NCBI GenBank assembly: GCA_023259675.1
Contig: JALRGT010000007.1
Coordinates: forward strand, 60,389 to 124,388
Source of the DNA: Flavobacterium sp.
GTDB lineage: Bacteria > Bacteroidota > Bacteroidia > Flavobacteriales > Flavobacteriaceae
Reading direction: 5' to 3'
DNA: 64,000 nucleotides
In this document: one piece after another, positions 8,927-18,074 of the stretch
Position numbering within the stretch: position 1 is the stretch's first letter
Layout of the letters: every line of letters begins with the position of its first letter
Notes under the pieces: generated by a model
What the model saw: the letters and a program-made list of their open reading frames with translations, nothing else
The model's database searches: none
Told to the model about the DNA's origin: nothing
Made by a program: the position numbers and the translations under genes

Positions 8927-11128
8927 ATGAAAAAATATGTTTTATTCATTCTTCTTTTATTGAATTGGTTTTCTGTTTTTTCACAGCAGAAAGACAGGCC
9001 AAAAATAGGCTTAGTTTTAAGTGGAGGAGGAGCTAAAGGATTTGCGCATATTGGAGTTCTAAAAGTATTGGAAGATGCTGGCCTAAAAATAGATTTTATA
9101 GGAGGAACCAGTATGGGAGCCGTTGTAGGTGGATTGTATGCTTCAGGATACAATGCCACACAATTGGATTCGATATTTCGAGCGACTAATTTTGATGAAT
9201 TATTAAATGATTTTATTCCCAGGTCTTCCAAGAATTTTTACGAAAGAGGGAATGATGAATTGTATGCCTTGGTATTGCCTTTTAATGATTATAAAATTGG
9301 TATTCCTGAGGCGCTTTCCAAAGGACTCTATAATTTTAATTTATTGAACAGGCTCACCAGAAATGTGAGACATATCAGGGATTTCAATCAATTGCCCATT
9401 CCTTTTTTATGTATGGGAACCGATATAGAAAACGGAAAACAAGTTGTTTTAAATAAAGGAAGTCTGCCTTTGGCTTTGATTGCCAGTGCTGCATTTCCCT
9501 CTTTGTTCTCTCCCGTTGAAGTAGACAATGAACTATTGGTAGATGGAGGAGTTACCAATAATTATCCAATTGAAGAAGTTCGAAAATTGGGAGCAGACAT
9601 CATAATTGGTGTCGATGTTCAAAACGATTTGCTTAAAAGGAATTCGCTTAATGATGCGACAAAAATATTAGTTCAGATTACCAATCTTCATTCAATTGAA
9701 AAAATGAAAGCCAATGTGGCTAAAACGGACATTTATATAAAACCTGACATCAAAGACTTTGGAGTAGTTTCTTTTGATAAAGGAAAAGAAATTATTGAAA
9801 AAGGGGAAGAGGCTACTTTTGCAGTTTATGAAAGAATTAAATCGTTGACTGACGAATTTCATCCCTATAAAAAACCTAAATTAAAATTAGAAAAAGATAG
9901 CTTACAAATTGTAGACATAAATTGCAGTGAGTTGCGCAATTTTACCAAAGATTACGTAATCGGTAAATTGCGATTTAAACCGGGTTCAAAAATTAGTTAT
10001 AGTCAGTTGCAAGAAGGGATTAACAATCTGGATGCCACGCAAAATTTTAGTGTTATCAATTATTCTTTAGATTCAAATGGGGATAAGGATGATTTGAATC
10101 TTTATTTGAAAGAGAATCAAATCAAGTCTTATTTAAAATTCGGACTGCATTATGATGGCTTGTTTAAAAGTGCTGTTTTGGTGAATTTTACTCGTAAAAA
10201 GACTTTTTTTAAAAATGATGTCACTTCAATAGATTTTATTTTGGGTGATAATTTTAGATACGATCTGGATTATTATGTTGAAAATGGCTATAATTTAAGT
10301 CTTGGATTTAAGTCTCAATTCAATCAATTCAATAGAAATATAACCAGTAATATTAGTAGTGTTGATTTGTTGGCATTAGGAGTAAACTCAATTAACGTAG
10401 ATTTTTCGGACTGGACCAATCAGGTTTATTTTCAATCTTTGTTTGTTCAGAAATTTTTGGTTGGAGGAGGTTTGGAATATAAATATCTAACGATTAAATC
10501 GGAGACATTAGAGAGTGTGAACCCGATTATTGATAAAAGTAATTATGTTAGTGTATTTGGATATATGAAATTTGATTCTTTTGACAATAAATATTTTCCT
10601 TCTAAAGGGTGGCATTTTTCTGGCGATATTCAGTCCTTTTTGATGTCTTCCGATTATACAAAAGAATTCAGTCCTTATTCTATTTTTAAAGCTGAATTTG
10701 GAATTGCCACCACTGTTTTTAAAAACACAACCCTAAAATTTCAGTCCGAAGCTGGGGCTTCAATCGGACCAGAAAGCGTTCCTTTCTTTAATTTTGTATT
10801 AGGAGGTTATGGATTTAAAAAGTTAAACAATTTTGTGCATTTTTATGGATATGATTTTTTAAGTATTGCAGCCAATAGCTATATCAAATCTACTGCAGTT
10901 TTGGATTATGAGTTTATGAAAAAAAATCATATCAATTTTTCCGCCAATTTTGCCAATTTAGAAGATGATCTTTTTCAAACGGTTCATTGGATAACAGCTC
11001 CCAAATATTCTGGGTATGCTATTGGTTATGGTTTAGAAACAGTTATTGGTCCAATAGAAATTAAGCACTCCTGGTCTCCGGAAAATCCAAAAGGACATAC
11101 TTGGTTTAATGTGGGGTTTTCGTTTTAA
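8927..11128 (+). CDS. Patatin-like phospholipase with Omp85-type barrel
   Basis: A 733-residue protein with a signal peptide (1-19, ending FSQ). The patatin domain has the oxyanion loop SGGGAKGFAHIG (32-43), nucleophile S62 in GTSMGA and the partner D206 in VDGGVTNNYP, so the Ser-Asp dyad is complete. A POTRA-like stretch follows (about 320-400), and the C-terminal half is rich in aromatic beta strands ending in FNVGFSF, as in BamA/TamA-type barrels. The layout resembles the PlpD/FplA type V-d proteins. The phospholipase domain would be anchored in the outer membrane by its own barrel. A terminator follows at 11151-11179. Confidence 0.93.
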   Translation: MKKYVLFILLLLNWFSVFSQQKDRPKIGLVLSGGGAKGFAHIGVLKVLEDAGLKIDFIGGTSMGAVVGGLYASGYNATQLDSIFRATNFDELLNDFIPRSSKNFYERGNDELYALVLPFNDYKIGIPEALSKGLYNFNLLNRLTRNVRHIRDFNQLPIPFLCMGTDIENGKQVVLNKGSLPLALIASAAFPSLFSPVEVDNELLVDGGVTNNYPIEEVRKLGADIIIGVDVQNDLLKRNSLNDATKILVQITNLHSIEKMKANVAKTDIYIKPDIKDFGVVSFDKGKEIIEKGEEATFAVYERIKSLTDEFHPYKKPKLKLEKDSLQIVDINCSELRNFTKDYVIGKLRFKPGSKISYSQLQEGINNLDATQNFSVINYSLDSNGDKDDLNLYLKENQIKSYLKFGLHYDGLFKSAVLVNFTRKKTFFKNDVTSIDFILGDNFRYDLDYYVENGYNLSLGFKSQFNQFNRNITSNISSVDLLALGVNSINVDFSDWTNQVYFQSLFVQKFLVGGGLEYKYLTIKSETLESVNPIIDKSNYVSVFGYMKFDSFDNKYFPSKGWHFSGDIQSFLMSSDYTKEFSPYSIFKAEFGIATTVFKNTTLKFQSEAGASIGPESVPFFNFVLGGYGFKKLNNFVHFYGYDFLSIAANSYIKSTAVLDYEFMKKNHINFSANFANLEDDLFQTVHWITAPKYSGYAIGYGLETVIGPIEIKHSWSPENPKGHTWFNVGFSF

Positions 11129-11150
11129 ACATCAAAATGGTTTATTTTAT

Positions 11151-11179
11151 AAAAAAGGAGATTGTTTCTCCTTTTTTTT
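11151..11179 (+). terminator. Terminator of the patatin gene
   Basis: AAAAAAGGAGA (11151-11161) pairs with TCTCCTTTTTTT (starting 11167) over a short loop, and the right arm runs straight into a T tract. Confidence 0.85.
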
Positions 11180-11389
11180 ATGCCGATTAAGCAAAATATA
11201 CCCAAATATTTCTTAACAAATTGCTTTTTTTTAAGATTTTCGTAAATTGATGAAGACGAAAATTTGCGAGGTGCATTATAAAAAGGCCTTTTTTTTTCAT
11301 AAAATAAAAAAAACAGGGGCATTGATAAAGTACTTTACTAATCTTGTGTTAAACTTATTTTTTTGCTTTATTCAATAAGATTTCTTGCC

Positions 11390-11510
11390 TAAATTTGTAA
11401 AACAAAACAGAAGGGGTGGTTTCCTTCTAATTTGATATAAATTTCATAATTTATAGTTTTTGGTTAGTTAATAGCATAAAAACTCAGTCATTATTTGACT
11501 GAGTTTTTTT
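11390..11510 (+). ncRNA. Candidate small RNA (about 105 nt) with own terminator
   Basis: The gap 11180-11569 holds no credible ORF, but it has a -7 box TAAATTTG at 11390-11397 (a TTG lies 24 bases upstream, a little far), a small hairpin AGAAGG/CCTTCT at 11409-11428, and a strong terminator AAAAACTCAGTCA/TGACTGAGTTTTT at 11478-11508 with a T run. The terminator sits about 300 bases after the patatin gene has already been terminated, so it must stop something else. A transcript of about 11404-11510 would explain it. I recognise no known RNA family. Confidence 0.4.
11478..11510 (+). terminator. Orphan rho-independent terminator
   Basis: AAAAACTCAGTCA (11478-11490), a five-base loop, then TGACTGAGTTTTTTT (11496-11510). 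No protein gene precedes it directly. The -33 box of the next promoter overlaps its right arm. Confidence 0.85.
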
Positions 11511-11525
11511 GTTTTGATATATTTG
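11495..11525 (+). promoter_or_regulatory. Promoter of the DUF3108-kynA-M23 operon
   Basis: TTG at 11495-11497, a 20-base spacer and TATATTTG at 11518-11525 fit the Bacteroidota -33/-7 consensus. This predicts a 5' leader of about 38 bases before the ATG at 11570. The -33 box lies inside the preceding terminator stem. Confidence 0.65.
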
Positions 11526-11569
11526 GAACAGAATTTGCAATTTCGGTCAATAAACTGATAAAATAAGAG

Positions 11570-12340
11570 ATGAAAAAAGCAATCCTATTCATGTTATTGA
11601 TACTAACCGTAAGTTTTGACTCCCATAATGATGATGCTTACGGTGTTGGTGAATGGTTTAAATTCCGAATCCATTACGGCTTTATAAATGCGGGTTATGC
11701 AACTTTAGAAGTTAAAGACGCATTGATAAATAATAAAAAAGTCTTTCATGTTGTCGGGAAAGGGTATACTACAGGAATGTCTCGATTTTTCTTTAAAGTG
11801 GATGACTTGTATGAAAGTTATATCGATAAAAATTCAGGTAATCCATGTCAATTTGTAAGAAAGATAAACGAAGGAGGATATACCAAAAATCAGGAAGGTT
11901 TTTTTAATCAGTCTAGTAATAGAGTTTTAGTCAAAGATTATAAACATAAAAAGGAAAACACCTTTGTCATTCCAAAAAATACCCAGGATATTTTATCTTC
12001 ATTTTATTATTTGAGGAATTATCCTAGTATTAGTAAAATGAATCCTGGTGATTCCATTGTAATTGATATGTTTTTTGACAATGAGACCACAAAATTTAAG
12101 TTAAAATTTATAGGTCGTGAAGATATTACCACTAAATTTGGCGTCGTCCCGTCCATGGTGTTTAGGCCTTTGGTACAATCTGGTCGTGTTTTTAAAGAAC
12201 AAGAGAGCTTAACGGTTTGGATTTCAGATGATAGTAATAGACTACCGATTAGAATAAAAGCGGATTTGGCAGTAGGTTCAATTAAAGCAGATTTAGATGC
12301 GTTTAAAGGATTAAATAATCCGTTCAAAATAAAAATATAA
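11570..12340 (+). CDS. DUF3108 domain-containing exported protein
   Basis: A 256-residue protein with a signal peptide (MKKAILFMLLILTVSF), then a beta-rich domain beginning YGVGEWFKFRIHYGFINAG, the pattern that opens DUF3108 proteins. A later block SSFYYLRNY (about 143-151) is also typical. The fold is thought to resemble lipoprotein-carrier-like beta sheets of the periplasm, but no activity is established. The last A of its TAA is the first A of the kynA start (TAATG), so the genes are translationally coupled. Confidence 0.88.
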   Translation: MKKAILFMLLILTVSFDSHNDDAYGVGEWFKFRIHYGFINAGYATLEVKDALINNKKVFHVVGKGYTTGMSRFFFKVDDLYESYIDKNSGNPCQFVRKINEGGYTKNQEGFFNQSSNRVLVKDYKHKKENTFVIPKNTQDILSSFYYLRNYPSISKMNPGDSIVIDMFFDNETTKFKLKFIGREDITTKFGVVPSMVFRPLVQSGRVFKEQESLTVWISDDSNRLPIRIKADLAVGSIKADLDAFKGLNNPFKIKI

Positions 12341-13275
12341 TGAGTGTTAATGAGAATAATGAATCTATTTTAAAAGAAATAGAACTTAAATATGAATCTT
12401 TAAACCTAAAAACAGAGACGCAACTCGAAGGCTTACTTTCGTCGAAACCGATCACTTATTGGGATTATTTAAATACAGACGCATTACTCAATCTACAAAT
12501 TCAAAGAACAATTTATCCTGATGAAATGGTGTTTATCATGTATCATCAAGTAAATGAATTAATATTTAAAATGATTCTTTGGGAAATGTCCCAAATCTCT
12601 TATTCTAAAAATATAACCACACAATTTTTTACGGAACGATTAATGCGAATTAGTCGTTATTTTGATATGTTAACCACTTCTTTCACCATTATGGAAGATG
12701 GAATGGAAGTAGAACAATACATGAAATTCAGGAATACTTTGACTCCTGCTAGTGGTTTTCAAAGTGCACAATATAGACTGATTGAGTTTTCTTGTACGGA
12801 TGTCATTAATCTAATTGATTCTCGTTACCGAGCTTCATTTGATAAAAACGCCTCTTTTGAAACGGCTTTTGAGCATTTGTACTGGCAAGCTGCAGGGAAA
12901 GATTATCGAACAGGTAAGAAATCGTATTTGTTGGAAGAATTTGAAAAAAAATACAAAGGAGTTTTCTTAAGACATATGGAAGAATATAATTCCATTAATA
13001 TTTGGCAAAAATTCAAACAACTTCCGGAGTCAGACCAAAAAAATACGGAATTAGTCGAAGCTATGCGCCATTTTGATTACACGGTAAACATTACATGGGT
13101 AATGCAACATTTGAATGTAGCCATAAAATATATAGACCAAAGCGGAATGGGAGATGGTGAAGCCACTGGAGGAAGTGATTGGAAAAAATACATGCATCCT
13201 AAATATCAAAGAAGAATATTTTTTCCTGAATTATGGAGTGCTGATGAAATAGCAAATTGGGGTGTAGAAAAATAA
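12340..13275 (+). CDS. kynA: Tryptophan 2,3-dioxygenase family protein
   Basis: A 311-residue heme enzyme that opens the indole ring of tryptophan to N-formylkynurenine, the first step of the kynurenine route. Family blocks are FIMYHQVNELIFKMIL (65-80, with distal H69), RNTLTPASGFQSAQYRLIE (131-149), and EATGGSDWKKYM (274-285), where TGGS contacts the substrate. H257 in TWVMQHLN is the likely proximal heme ligand. The start overlaps the upstream stop by one base. No formamidase, kynureninase or other pathway gene is near, so its partners are elsewhere or the product has another use. Confidence 0.92.
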   Translation: MSVNENNESILKEIELKYESLNLKTETQLEGLLSSKPITYWDYLNTDALLNLQIQRTIYPDEMVFIMYHQVNELIFKMILWEMSQISYSKNITTQFFTERLMRISRYFDMLTTSFTIMEDGMEVEQYMKFRNTLTPASGFQSAQYRLIEFSCTDVINLIDSRYRASFDKNASFETAFEHLYWQAAGKDYRTGKKSYLLEEFEKKYKGVFLRHMEEYNSINIWQKFKQLPESDQKNTELVEAMRHFDYTVNITWVMQHLNVAIKYIDQSGMGDGEATGGSDWKKYMHPKYQRRIFFPELWSADEIANWGVEK

Positions 13276-13304
13276 GTAAAATTCAAAAAAAAATTAAACA
13301 AGGT

Positions 13305-14537
13305 TTGAAACAAGTATTCATTTTTATTATTATCATAGCTTCATTAGTATCCTGCAATAAATCCCAAAAAAAGGTGGATGATGAAATTATTGTAAAGGCT
13401 AAAAAAGTGATAGCCAAAAATTCAGATTTTGGATTTAATTATTCAGATTTTAATGTAGTTCAAGATACCGTAAAAAGAGGAGATTCTTTTGGTGCTATAA
13501 TTGGAAAACAGAATATAGGAGATAAAAAAATACATGAAATTGTAGCTCAAACGAAAGATACTTTTAATGTTAGAAATATTAGAATAAGTAAAGCTTATGT
13601 TTTATTGAGATCTAAAGATAAAACAAACAAATTGCAGTATTTTATCTATCAACCAGACGCTATTAATTACTGTGTTTTGGATTTTAGAGATTCCGTAGTG
13701 GTGGCTTATAATAAAAAGAAACCAATTACTATCAAACGAAAAATAATTGGAGGAGTATTAAAGGGTTCCTTATCTGAAACCTTGTCCAATGCTCATGTTT
13801 CTCCAAATTTGGCTAATAAAATAACGCAAATATATTCTTGGTCCATTGACTTTTTCAAGATTAAAAAAGGAGATCGATTTGGAATTACTTTTACAGAGCG
13901 ATTTATAAACGATTCTATTTATGATGGAGTCGACAATCTTGAAGCAGCTTTTTTTGAATACAAAGGTAAATTAGTATATGCATTTCCTTTTGCTCAAAAT
14001 GAGTCTTCTGGCAAGAAGGAATATTATGATGAAGAAGGAAAAACTTTAAAAAATTTCTTTTTAAAAACACCAATAAAATTCAGTAGGCTTACGTCTCGAT
14101 TTACTATGAATCGATTTCATCCAGTGCAAAAAAGATGGAAAGCACATAAAGGAACAGATTATGCCGCGCCAACAGGAACTCCTATAACGACTACCGCTTC
14201 CGGAATAGTTGAGAGAACAGGTTATACTGCCGGAAACGGGAATTATGTAAAAGTAAAACACAACAGTACGTATTCGACCCAATATTTACACATGTCAAAA
14301 ATTTTGGTTAGAAGAGGACAACACGTAAATCAAGGTGACGTAATTGGAAGGGTTGGAAGTACGGGACTGGCTACGGGGCCTCATGTGTGCTATCGCTTTT
14401 GGAAAAATGGGGTTCAGGTAGATGCATTAAAATTAAACCTTCCTTCAGGGGAACCCATGATGGGAAGTAATAAAGAACGTTTTTTAAAAACTATCGAACC
14501 ATTAAAGAAAGAATTGGATAGTGTGGCCAATTTATAG
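13305..14537 (+). CDS. M23 family metallopeptidase lipoprotein
   Basis: The only possible starts are TTG codons at 13257 (inside kynA) and 13305. I chose 13305 because it gives a compact lipoprotein signal, MKQVFIFIIIIASLVSC, with C17 as the lipidated residue. A LysM-like/OapA-like middle region (about 45-200) precedes the LytM domain (about 265-375). Zinc ligands H281 and D285 are in HKGTD. The later motif usually HxH reads H360-V-C362, so the second histidine is Cys. M23 enzymes cut peptidoglycan cross-bridges. It is third in an operon with DUF3108 and kynA and is followed by a terminator. Confidence 0.88.
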   Translation: MKQVFIFIIIIASLVSCNKSQKKVDDEIIVKAKKVIAKNSDFGFNYSDFNVVQDTVKRGDSFGAIIGKQNIGDKKIHEIVAQTKDTFNVRNIRISKAYVLLRSKDKTNKLQYFIYQPDAINYCVLDFRDSVVVAYNKKKPITIKRKIIGGVLKGSLSETLSNAHVSPNLANKITQIYSWSIDFFKIKKGDRFGITFTERFINDSIYDGVDNLEAAFFEYKGKLVYAFPFAQNESSGKKEYYDEEGKTLKNFFLKTPIKFSRLTSRFTMNRFHPVQKRWKAHKGTDYAAPTGTPITTTASGIVERTGYTAGNGNYVKVKHNSTYSTQYLHMSKILVRRGQHVNQGDVIGRVGSTGLATGPHVCYRFWKNGVQVDALKLNLPSGEPMMGSNKERFLKTIEPLKKELDSVANL

Positions 14538-14570
14538 TTTCAGATCGATTTACAGCAGTTTACATATAAA

Positions 14571-14611
14571 GGGACAATTATTTGATAAAGAATAGTTGTC
14601 CTTTTTTTTGA
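14571..14611 (+). terminator. Terminator of the DUF3108-kynA-M23 operon
   Basis: GGACAA (14572-14577) pairs with TTGTCC (14596-14601), with flanking A and T runs that extend the stem and give the T tract. Confidence 0.8.
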
Positions 14612-14720
14612 TTTTTTCAAGGCTAATATTTTCTTTTTTTTCAATTAAAGATTTTATCATTTAGAACTAAATTCAGTATTTTAGCCAAAAACAATAATAA
14701 TTTTCTCAAACCAATATAAA

Positions 14721-16364
14721 ATGGCTTTAAACGCAGTAAACCCAACCGAAACAAATGCTTGGATACAACTTCGAGCGCATTATGGCGCAATACAAGATGT
14801 CACAATGCAAGAGATGTTTCAGGCAGATTCTTCCAGAACAGATAAGTTTAACTTAAAATGGAATGACTTTCTGATTGATTATTCTAAAAATATCATTAAT
14901 CAAGAAACCATAAATTTATTATTGGATTTAGCCGATCAAGTTGGGCTTAAAGATGCAATTGAACAATATTTTGAAGGGGGATTAATTAATCAAACCGAAA
15001 ACAGAGCGGTACTTCATACGGCTTTGAGAGCCAAAGAATCTGCTGTAGTCAACGTAAACGGAATAAATGTAGTTTCAGAAGTTTATGAAGTAAAAAATAA
15101 AATTAAAACATTTACCAATGAAGTGGTTTCCGGACAAAGAGTAGGATATACCGGAAAACCTTTTACAGATGTTGTAAATATTGGAATTGGTGGTTCAGAT
15201 TTAGGTCCTGTAATGGTTGTTGAAGCATTACAATTTTACAAAAATCATTTAAATGTTCATTTTGTTTCCAATGTAGATGGAGATCATGCAAATGAAATCA
15301 TAAAAAAATTAAATCCTGAAACAACCCTTTTTGTAATTGTTTCTAAAACATTCACGACGCAAGAAACATTGACCAATTCAGAAACCATCAGAGAATGGTT
15401 TTTACAATCGGCAAGCCAAGAAGATGTTGCGAAACATTTTGTGGCGGTTTCAACCAATATTCAGAAAGTAACAGAGTTTGGGATAAATCCTGACAATGTA
15501 TTCCCGATGTGGGATTGGGTAGGAGGTCGTTTTTCTTTATGGAGTGCTGTTGGACTTTCGATAAGTTTAGCCGTAGGATTCGATAATTTTGACCAATTAC
15601 TGAGTGGGGCGAATGAAATGGATGAGCACTTTAAAACGGCTGATTTTGATAAAAATATGCCTGTTGTACTGGCTTTGTTAAGTGTTTGGTACAATAACTT
15701 CTTTGGTGCTGAAAGCGAAGCTCTAATTCCATATACGCAATATTTACAAAAATTAGCGCCATACTTGCAACAAGGAACCATGGAAAGTAATGGTAAAAGT
15801 GTGGGTAGAGATGGGAAACCGGTAAATTATCAAACGGGGACTATTATTTGGGGAGAACCGGGAACTAATGCTCAGCATGCTTTCTTTCAATTGATTCATC
15901 AGGGAACTAAAATTATTCCTTCGGATTTTATTGGATACAATCAATCATTATACGGGAACGAAGATCACCATGATAAATTAATGTCAAACTTTTTTGCGCA
16001 GACAGAAGCCTTGTTGCACGGTAAAACAGAGAGCCAGGTGCAAGCTGAATTTGATAAACAAGGACTAGATGCCGAAAAAGCTAGTTTCTTATTGCCTTTT
16101 AAAGTTTTTACCGGAAACAAACCAACCAATACAATTTTGATTCAAAAATTGACACCTAAATCTTTGGGTTCATTAATTGCATTGTATGAACATAAAATTT
16201 TTGTTCAAGGGGTTATCTGGAATATTTTTAGTTTTGATCAATGGGGAGTGGAATTAGGGAAACAATTGGCTAATTCTATTTTGGAAGAGATTGAAACTCA
16301 AAAAATTAAAAACCATGACAGTTCGACTACTTTTTTATTGAATCATTTTCTGAAAAACAAATAG
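14721..16364 (+). CDS. pgi: Glucose-6-phosphate isomerase
   Basis: Cytoplasmic glycolytic enzyme of 547 residues converting glucose-6-phosphate and fructose-6-phosphate. The phosphate-binding stretch has [12 protein letters not shown] (about 157-168). The family signature [16 protein letters not shown] is at about 263-278. The catalytic Glu/His region is [16 protein letters not shown] (about 381-396), and the C-terminal signature KLGSL-like [18 protein letters not shown] ends near 500. Length is normal. It is monocistronic between two terminators. Confidence 0.98.
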   Translation: MALNAVNPTETNAWIQLRAHYGAIQDVTMQEMFQADSSRTDKFNLKWNDFLIDYSKNIINQETINLLLDLADQVGLKDAIEQYFEGGLINQTENRAVLHTALRAKESAVVNVNGINVVSEVYEVKNKIKTFTNEVVSGQRVGYTGKPFTDVVNIGIGGSDLGPVMVVEALQFYKNHLNVHFVSNVDGDHANEIIKKLNPETTLFVIVSKTFTTQETLTNSETIREWFLQSASQEDVAKHFVAVSTNIQKVTEFGINPDNVFPMWDWVGGRFSLWSAVGLSISLAVGFDNFDQLLSGANEMDEHFKTADFDKNMPVVLALLSVWYNNFFGAESEALIPYTQYLQKLAPYLQQGTMESNGKSVGRDGKPVNYQTGTIIWGEPGTNAQHAFFQLIHQGTKIIPSDFIGYNQSLYGNEDHHDKLMSNFFAQTEALLHGKTESQVQAEFDKQGLDAEKASFLLPFKVFTGNKPTNTILIQKLTPKSLGSLIALYEHKIFVQGVIWNIFSFDQWGVELGKQLANSILEEIETQKIKNHDSSTTFLLNHFLKNK

Positions 16365-16392
16365 TAGATTTACATCTGTTTTTAGATAAAAT

Positions 16393-16429
16393 AAACCTCA
16401 GTTGCTTTTAGTATGTTGAGGTTTTTTTA
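16393..16429 (+). terminator. Terminator of pgi
   Basis: AAACCTCA (16393-16400) pairs with TGAGGTTT (16417-16424), followed by T residues. An in-frame ATG at 16413 falls in this hairpin, which argues against using it as the start of the next gene. Confidence 0.85.
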
Positions 16430-16469
16430 TGTCTTTTTTTGTTTATATTTGTTAAAAAAATCATTTTTT

Positions 16470-16892
16470 ATGTACGATTTCATTCAAAAATTTCATTCTG
16501 GTTGGGCTTACATTGCTCTTGTATTATTAGTAGTTGCAGTACTTAATGCTGTAATAGGATTTATGGGTAAAAAAGAATTTACCGCAAAAGATCGTAAAAT
16601 TGCCATTTTTGGATTAATAGGTATTCATACCCAATTATTAATCGGATTAATATTGTATTTTGTTTCTCCCATGGGAATGAGTTCTTTGGGGCAAATGGCC
16701 GACAAAACATTGCGATTGACTTCTTTAGAGCATCCATTAATAAATATTATAGCAATTGCTTTAATTACAATCGGATGGTCAAAACATAAAAAACTGACTA
16801 CATCAGAATCAAAATTCAAAACGTTTACCATCTTTTACGGATTGGGATTGTTACTTATTTTAAGTAGAATTCCTTGGTCAATGTGGTTATAA
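16470..16892 (+). CDS. Small four-helix membrane protein (cytochrome b-like annotation)
   Basis: I set the start at ATG 16470 (MYDFIQKFHSGWAYIALV), giving 140 residues. An upstream ATG at 16413 lies inside the pgi terminator. Four hydrophobic segments are near 12-33, 45-66, 85-105 and 117-135. Histidines lie at FHSGW, GIHTQ and EHPLI. Flavobacterial proteins of this type are often labelled cytochrome B, and the paired histidines could hold a heme, but this is not proven. It is a single gene with its own terminator. Confidence 0.75.
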   Translation: MYDFIQKFHSGWAYIALVLLVVAVLNAVIGFMGKKEFTAKDRKIAIFGLIGIHTQLLIGLILYFVSPMGMSSLGQMADKTLRLTSLEHPLINIIAIALITIGWSKHKKLTTSESKFKTFTIFYGLGLLLILSRIPWSMWL

Positions 16893-16900
16893 AAAAGATC

Positions 16901-16927
16901 AAAAGTCCTAGAAATAGGGCTTTTTTT
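16901..16927 (+). terminator. Terminator of the small membrane protein gene
   Basis: AAAGTCCTA pairs with TAGGGCTTT around a GAAA loop (16902-16922, one G-U pair), followed by a T run. Confidence 0.8.
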
Positions 16928-16974
16928 ATCTTGGCATAGGTTTTGTAAAATAGAATTCAATCAAAACGTTTAAA

Positions 16975-17481
16975 ATGAGAAATTCAATAATTTTATTTTT
17001 TTTATTGGCAATTGTTGGTTCGGCCTTTGGTCAAAATTCTACTTTGGAAAAAAGTAAGGCCACTGCGCAAAAAACAGTTTTGCAGAAGACTATAATGCAA
17101 AAGGACACCGTAAGAAAAAATAAGGCGTTGAGTTTGCTTCCAGAAGTTGCTCAGGACACCGTTAAAGAACTTAAATTGAAATTGTATATAAAGGATGCCC
17201 ATGCGTCTTATTATGCGGATAAATTCCAAGGGAAAAGAACGGCAAGCGGTGTGAAATTTAACAACAATAATTATACAGCAGCCCATCGTAAATTTCCTTT
17301 CGGGACGAAGCTAAAAGTAACCAATCAAGTCAATGGGAAGTCTGTTATAGTTGAAGTTACAGATCGAGGACCTTTTTCAAGAGGACGTGAAATAGATTTG
17401 ACCAAAAAAGCTTTTATGGAAATTGCCAAAAATAAAGGTATTGGTGTAATGTTGGTTACAATAGAAGAAGTGGTAGAGTAA
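16975..17481 (+). CDS. RlpA-like double-psi beta-barrel protein
   Basis: A 168-residue exported protein: signal peptide (1-19, ending AFG), a Lys/Thr-rich linker, and a double-psi beta-barrel at about 72-165. The barrel shows ASYYADKFQGKRTASG, then PFGTKLKVTN and VTDRGPFSRGREIDLT, the conserved blocks of RlpA. The last block contains the Asp of the catalytic site in lytic transglycosylase members. It lacks the SPOR domain found in E. coli RlpA, so septal targeting is not expected from the sequence. It probably acts on peptidoglycan in the periplasm. Confidence 0.9.
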   Translation: MRNSIILFFLLAIVGSAFGQNSTLEKSKATAQKTVLQKTIMQKDTVRKNKALSLLPEVAQDTVKELKLKLYIKDAHASYYADKFQGKRTASGVKFNNNNYTAAHRKFPFGTKLKVTNQVNGKSVIVEVTDRGPFSRGREIDLTKKAFMEIAKNKGIGVMLVTIEEVVE

Positions 17482-17484
17482 CTA

Positions 17485-17952
17485 TTACCAAAGAGTAAAA
17501 GGATTTTTGCTTAAATAAGAATTATAATAGCGTTTGTCGTTCGTAACTTCTTTACCCAGCCAATTTGGTTTTTCGAACGTTTCATTCTCTGAATTTAGTT
17601 CAATTTCAGCCATAATTAATCCCTGATTTTCTCCATAAAATTCGTCAACTTCATAAGTATGGTTGCCTATTTTTACTTCAAAACGAGTTTTATCAATTAC
17701 TCCTTTTTCGCAAAGAAGCAGTAATTTTTTTGCTTCATCTACCGAGATTTCTTTTTCCCATTCAAAACGTGACATACCTGTTTCATTTGAGGCTCCTTTT
17801 ATGGTAAGGAACGCTTGGTTTTCTTTTATCCGAACTCTAACCGTGCGTTCTGGAATGGAACTCAAATAGCCTTGTTGTATCCGTTTTTGTGAAAGAGCTT
17901 CTTTTTTAAAGTCTTCAGAGGTTACGAGAAATTTTCGTTCTATTTCGATCAT
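17485..17952 (-). CDS. CYTH domain-containing protein
   Basis: A 155-residue protein with the diagnostic N-terminal ExExK motif, MIEIERKFLV (E3, E5, K7). Further acidic and basic pairs such as VRVRIKEN, RFEWEKEIS and EVDEFYGENQGLIMAEIEL are those that line the triphosphate tunnel of the fold. CYTH proteins in bacteria are mostly inorganic triphosphatases, or adenylate cyclases in a few cases. Its small size and lack of a CHAD domain favour a stand-alone triphosphate hydrolase. It converges with the RlpA-like gene with 3 bp between stops. Confidence 0.92.
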   Translation of the reverse strand: MIEIERKFLVTSEDFKKEALSQKRIQQGYLSSIPERTVRVRIKENQAFLTIKGASNETGMSRFEWEKEISVDEAKKLLLLCEKGVIDKTRFEVKIGNHTYEVDEFYGENQGLIMAEIELNSENETFEKPNWLGKEVTNDKRYYNSYLSKNPFTLW

Positions 17953-18062
17953 TTTAGATTTGATTTTTGGGGTTCATTGTTCATTTACTAATTAGGCTAG
18001 CGGATTTCAAATGTATCAAATAATTTTAATTCATTAGGTTTCTTTTTGATTGAAAAGGGAGC

Positions 18063-18070
18063 TAAATTTG
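18063..18070 (+). promoter_or_regulatory. -7 box of dinB, nearly touching the start codon
   Basis: TAAATTTG at 18063-18070 lies four bases before the ATG at 18075. No TTG at proper spacing is seen. If used, the message would be leaderless. Confidence 0.4.
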
Positions 18071-18074
18071 TGGT

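Noticed and set aside
16413..16469. Upstream in-frame start for the small membrane protein
   Set aside because: This stretch overlaps the pgi terminator, and the extra residues form an unlikely additional leader; ATG 16470 fits better.
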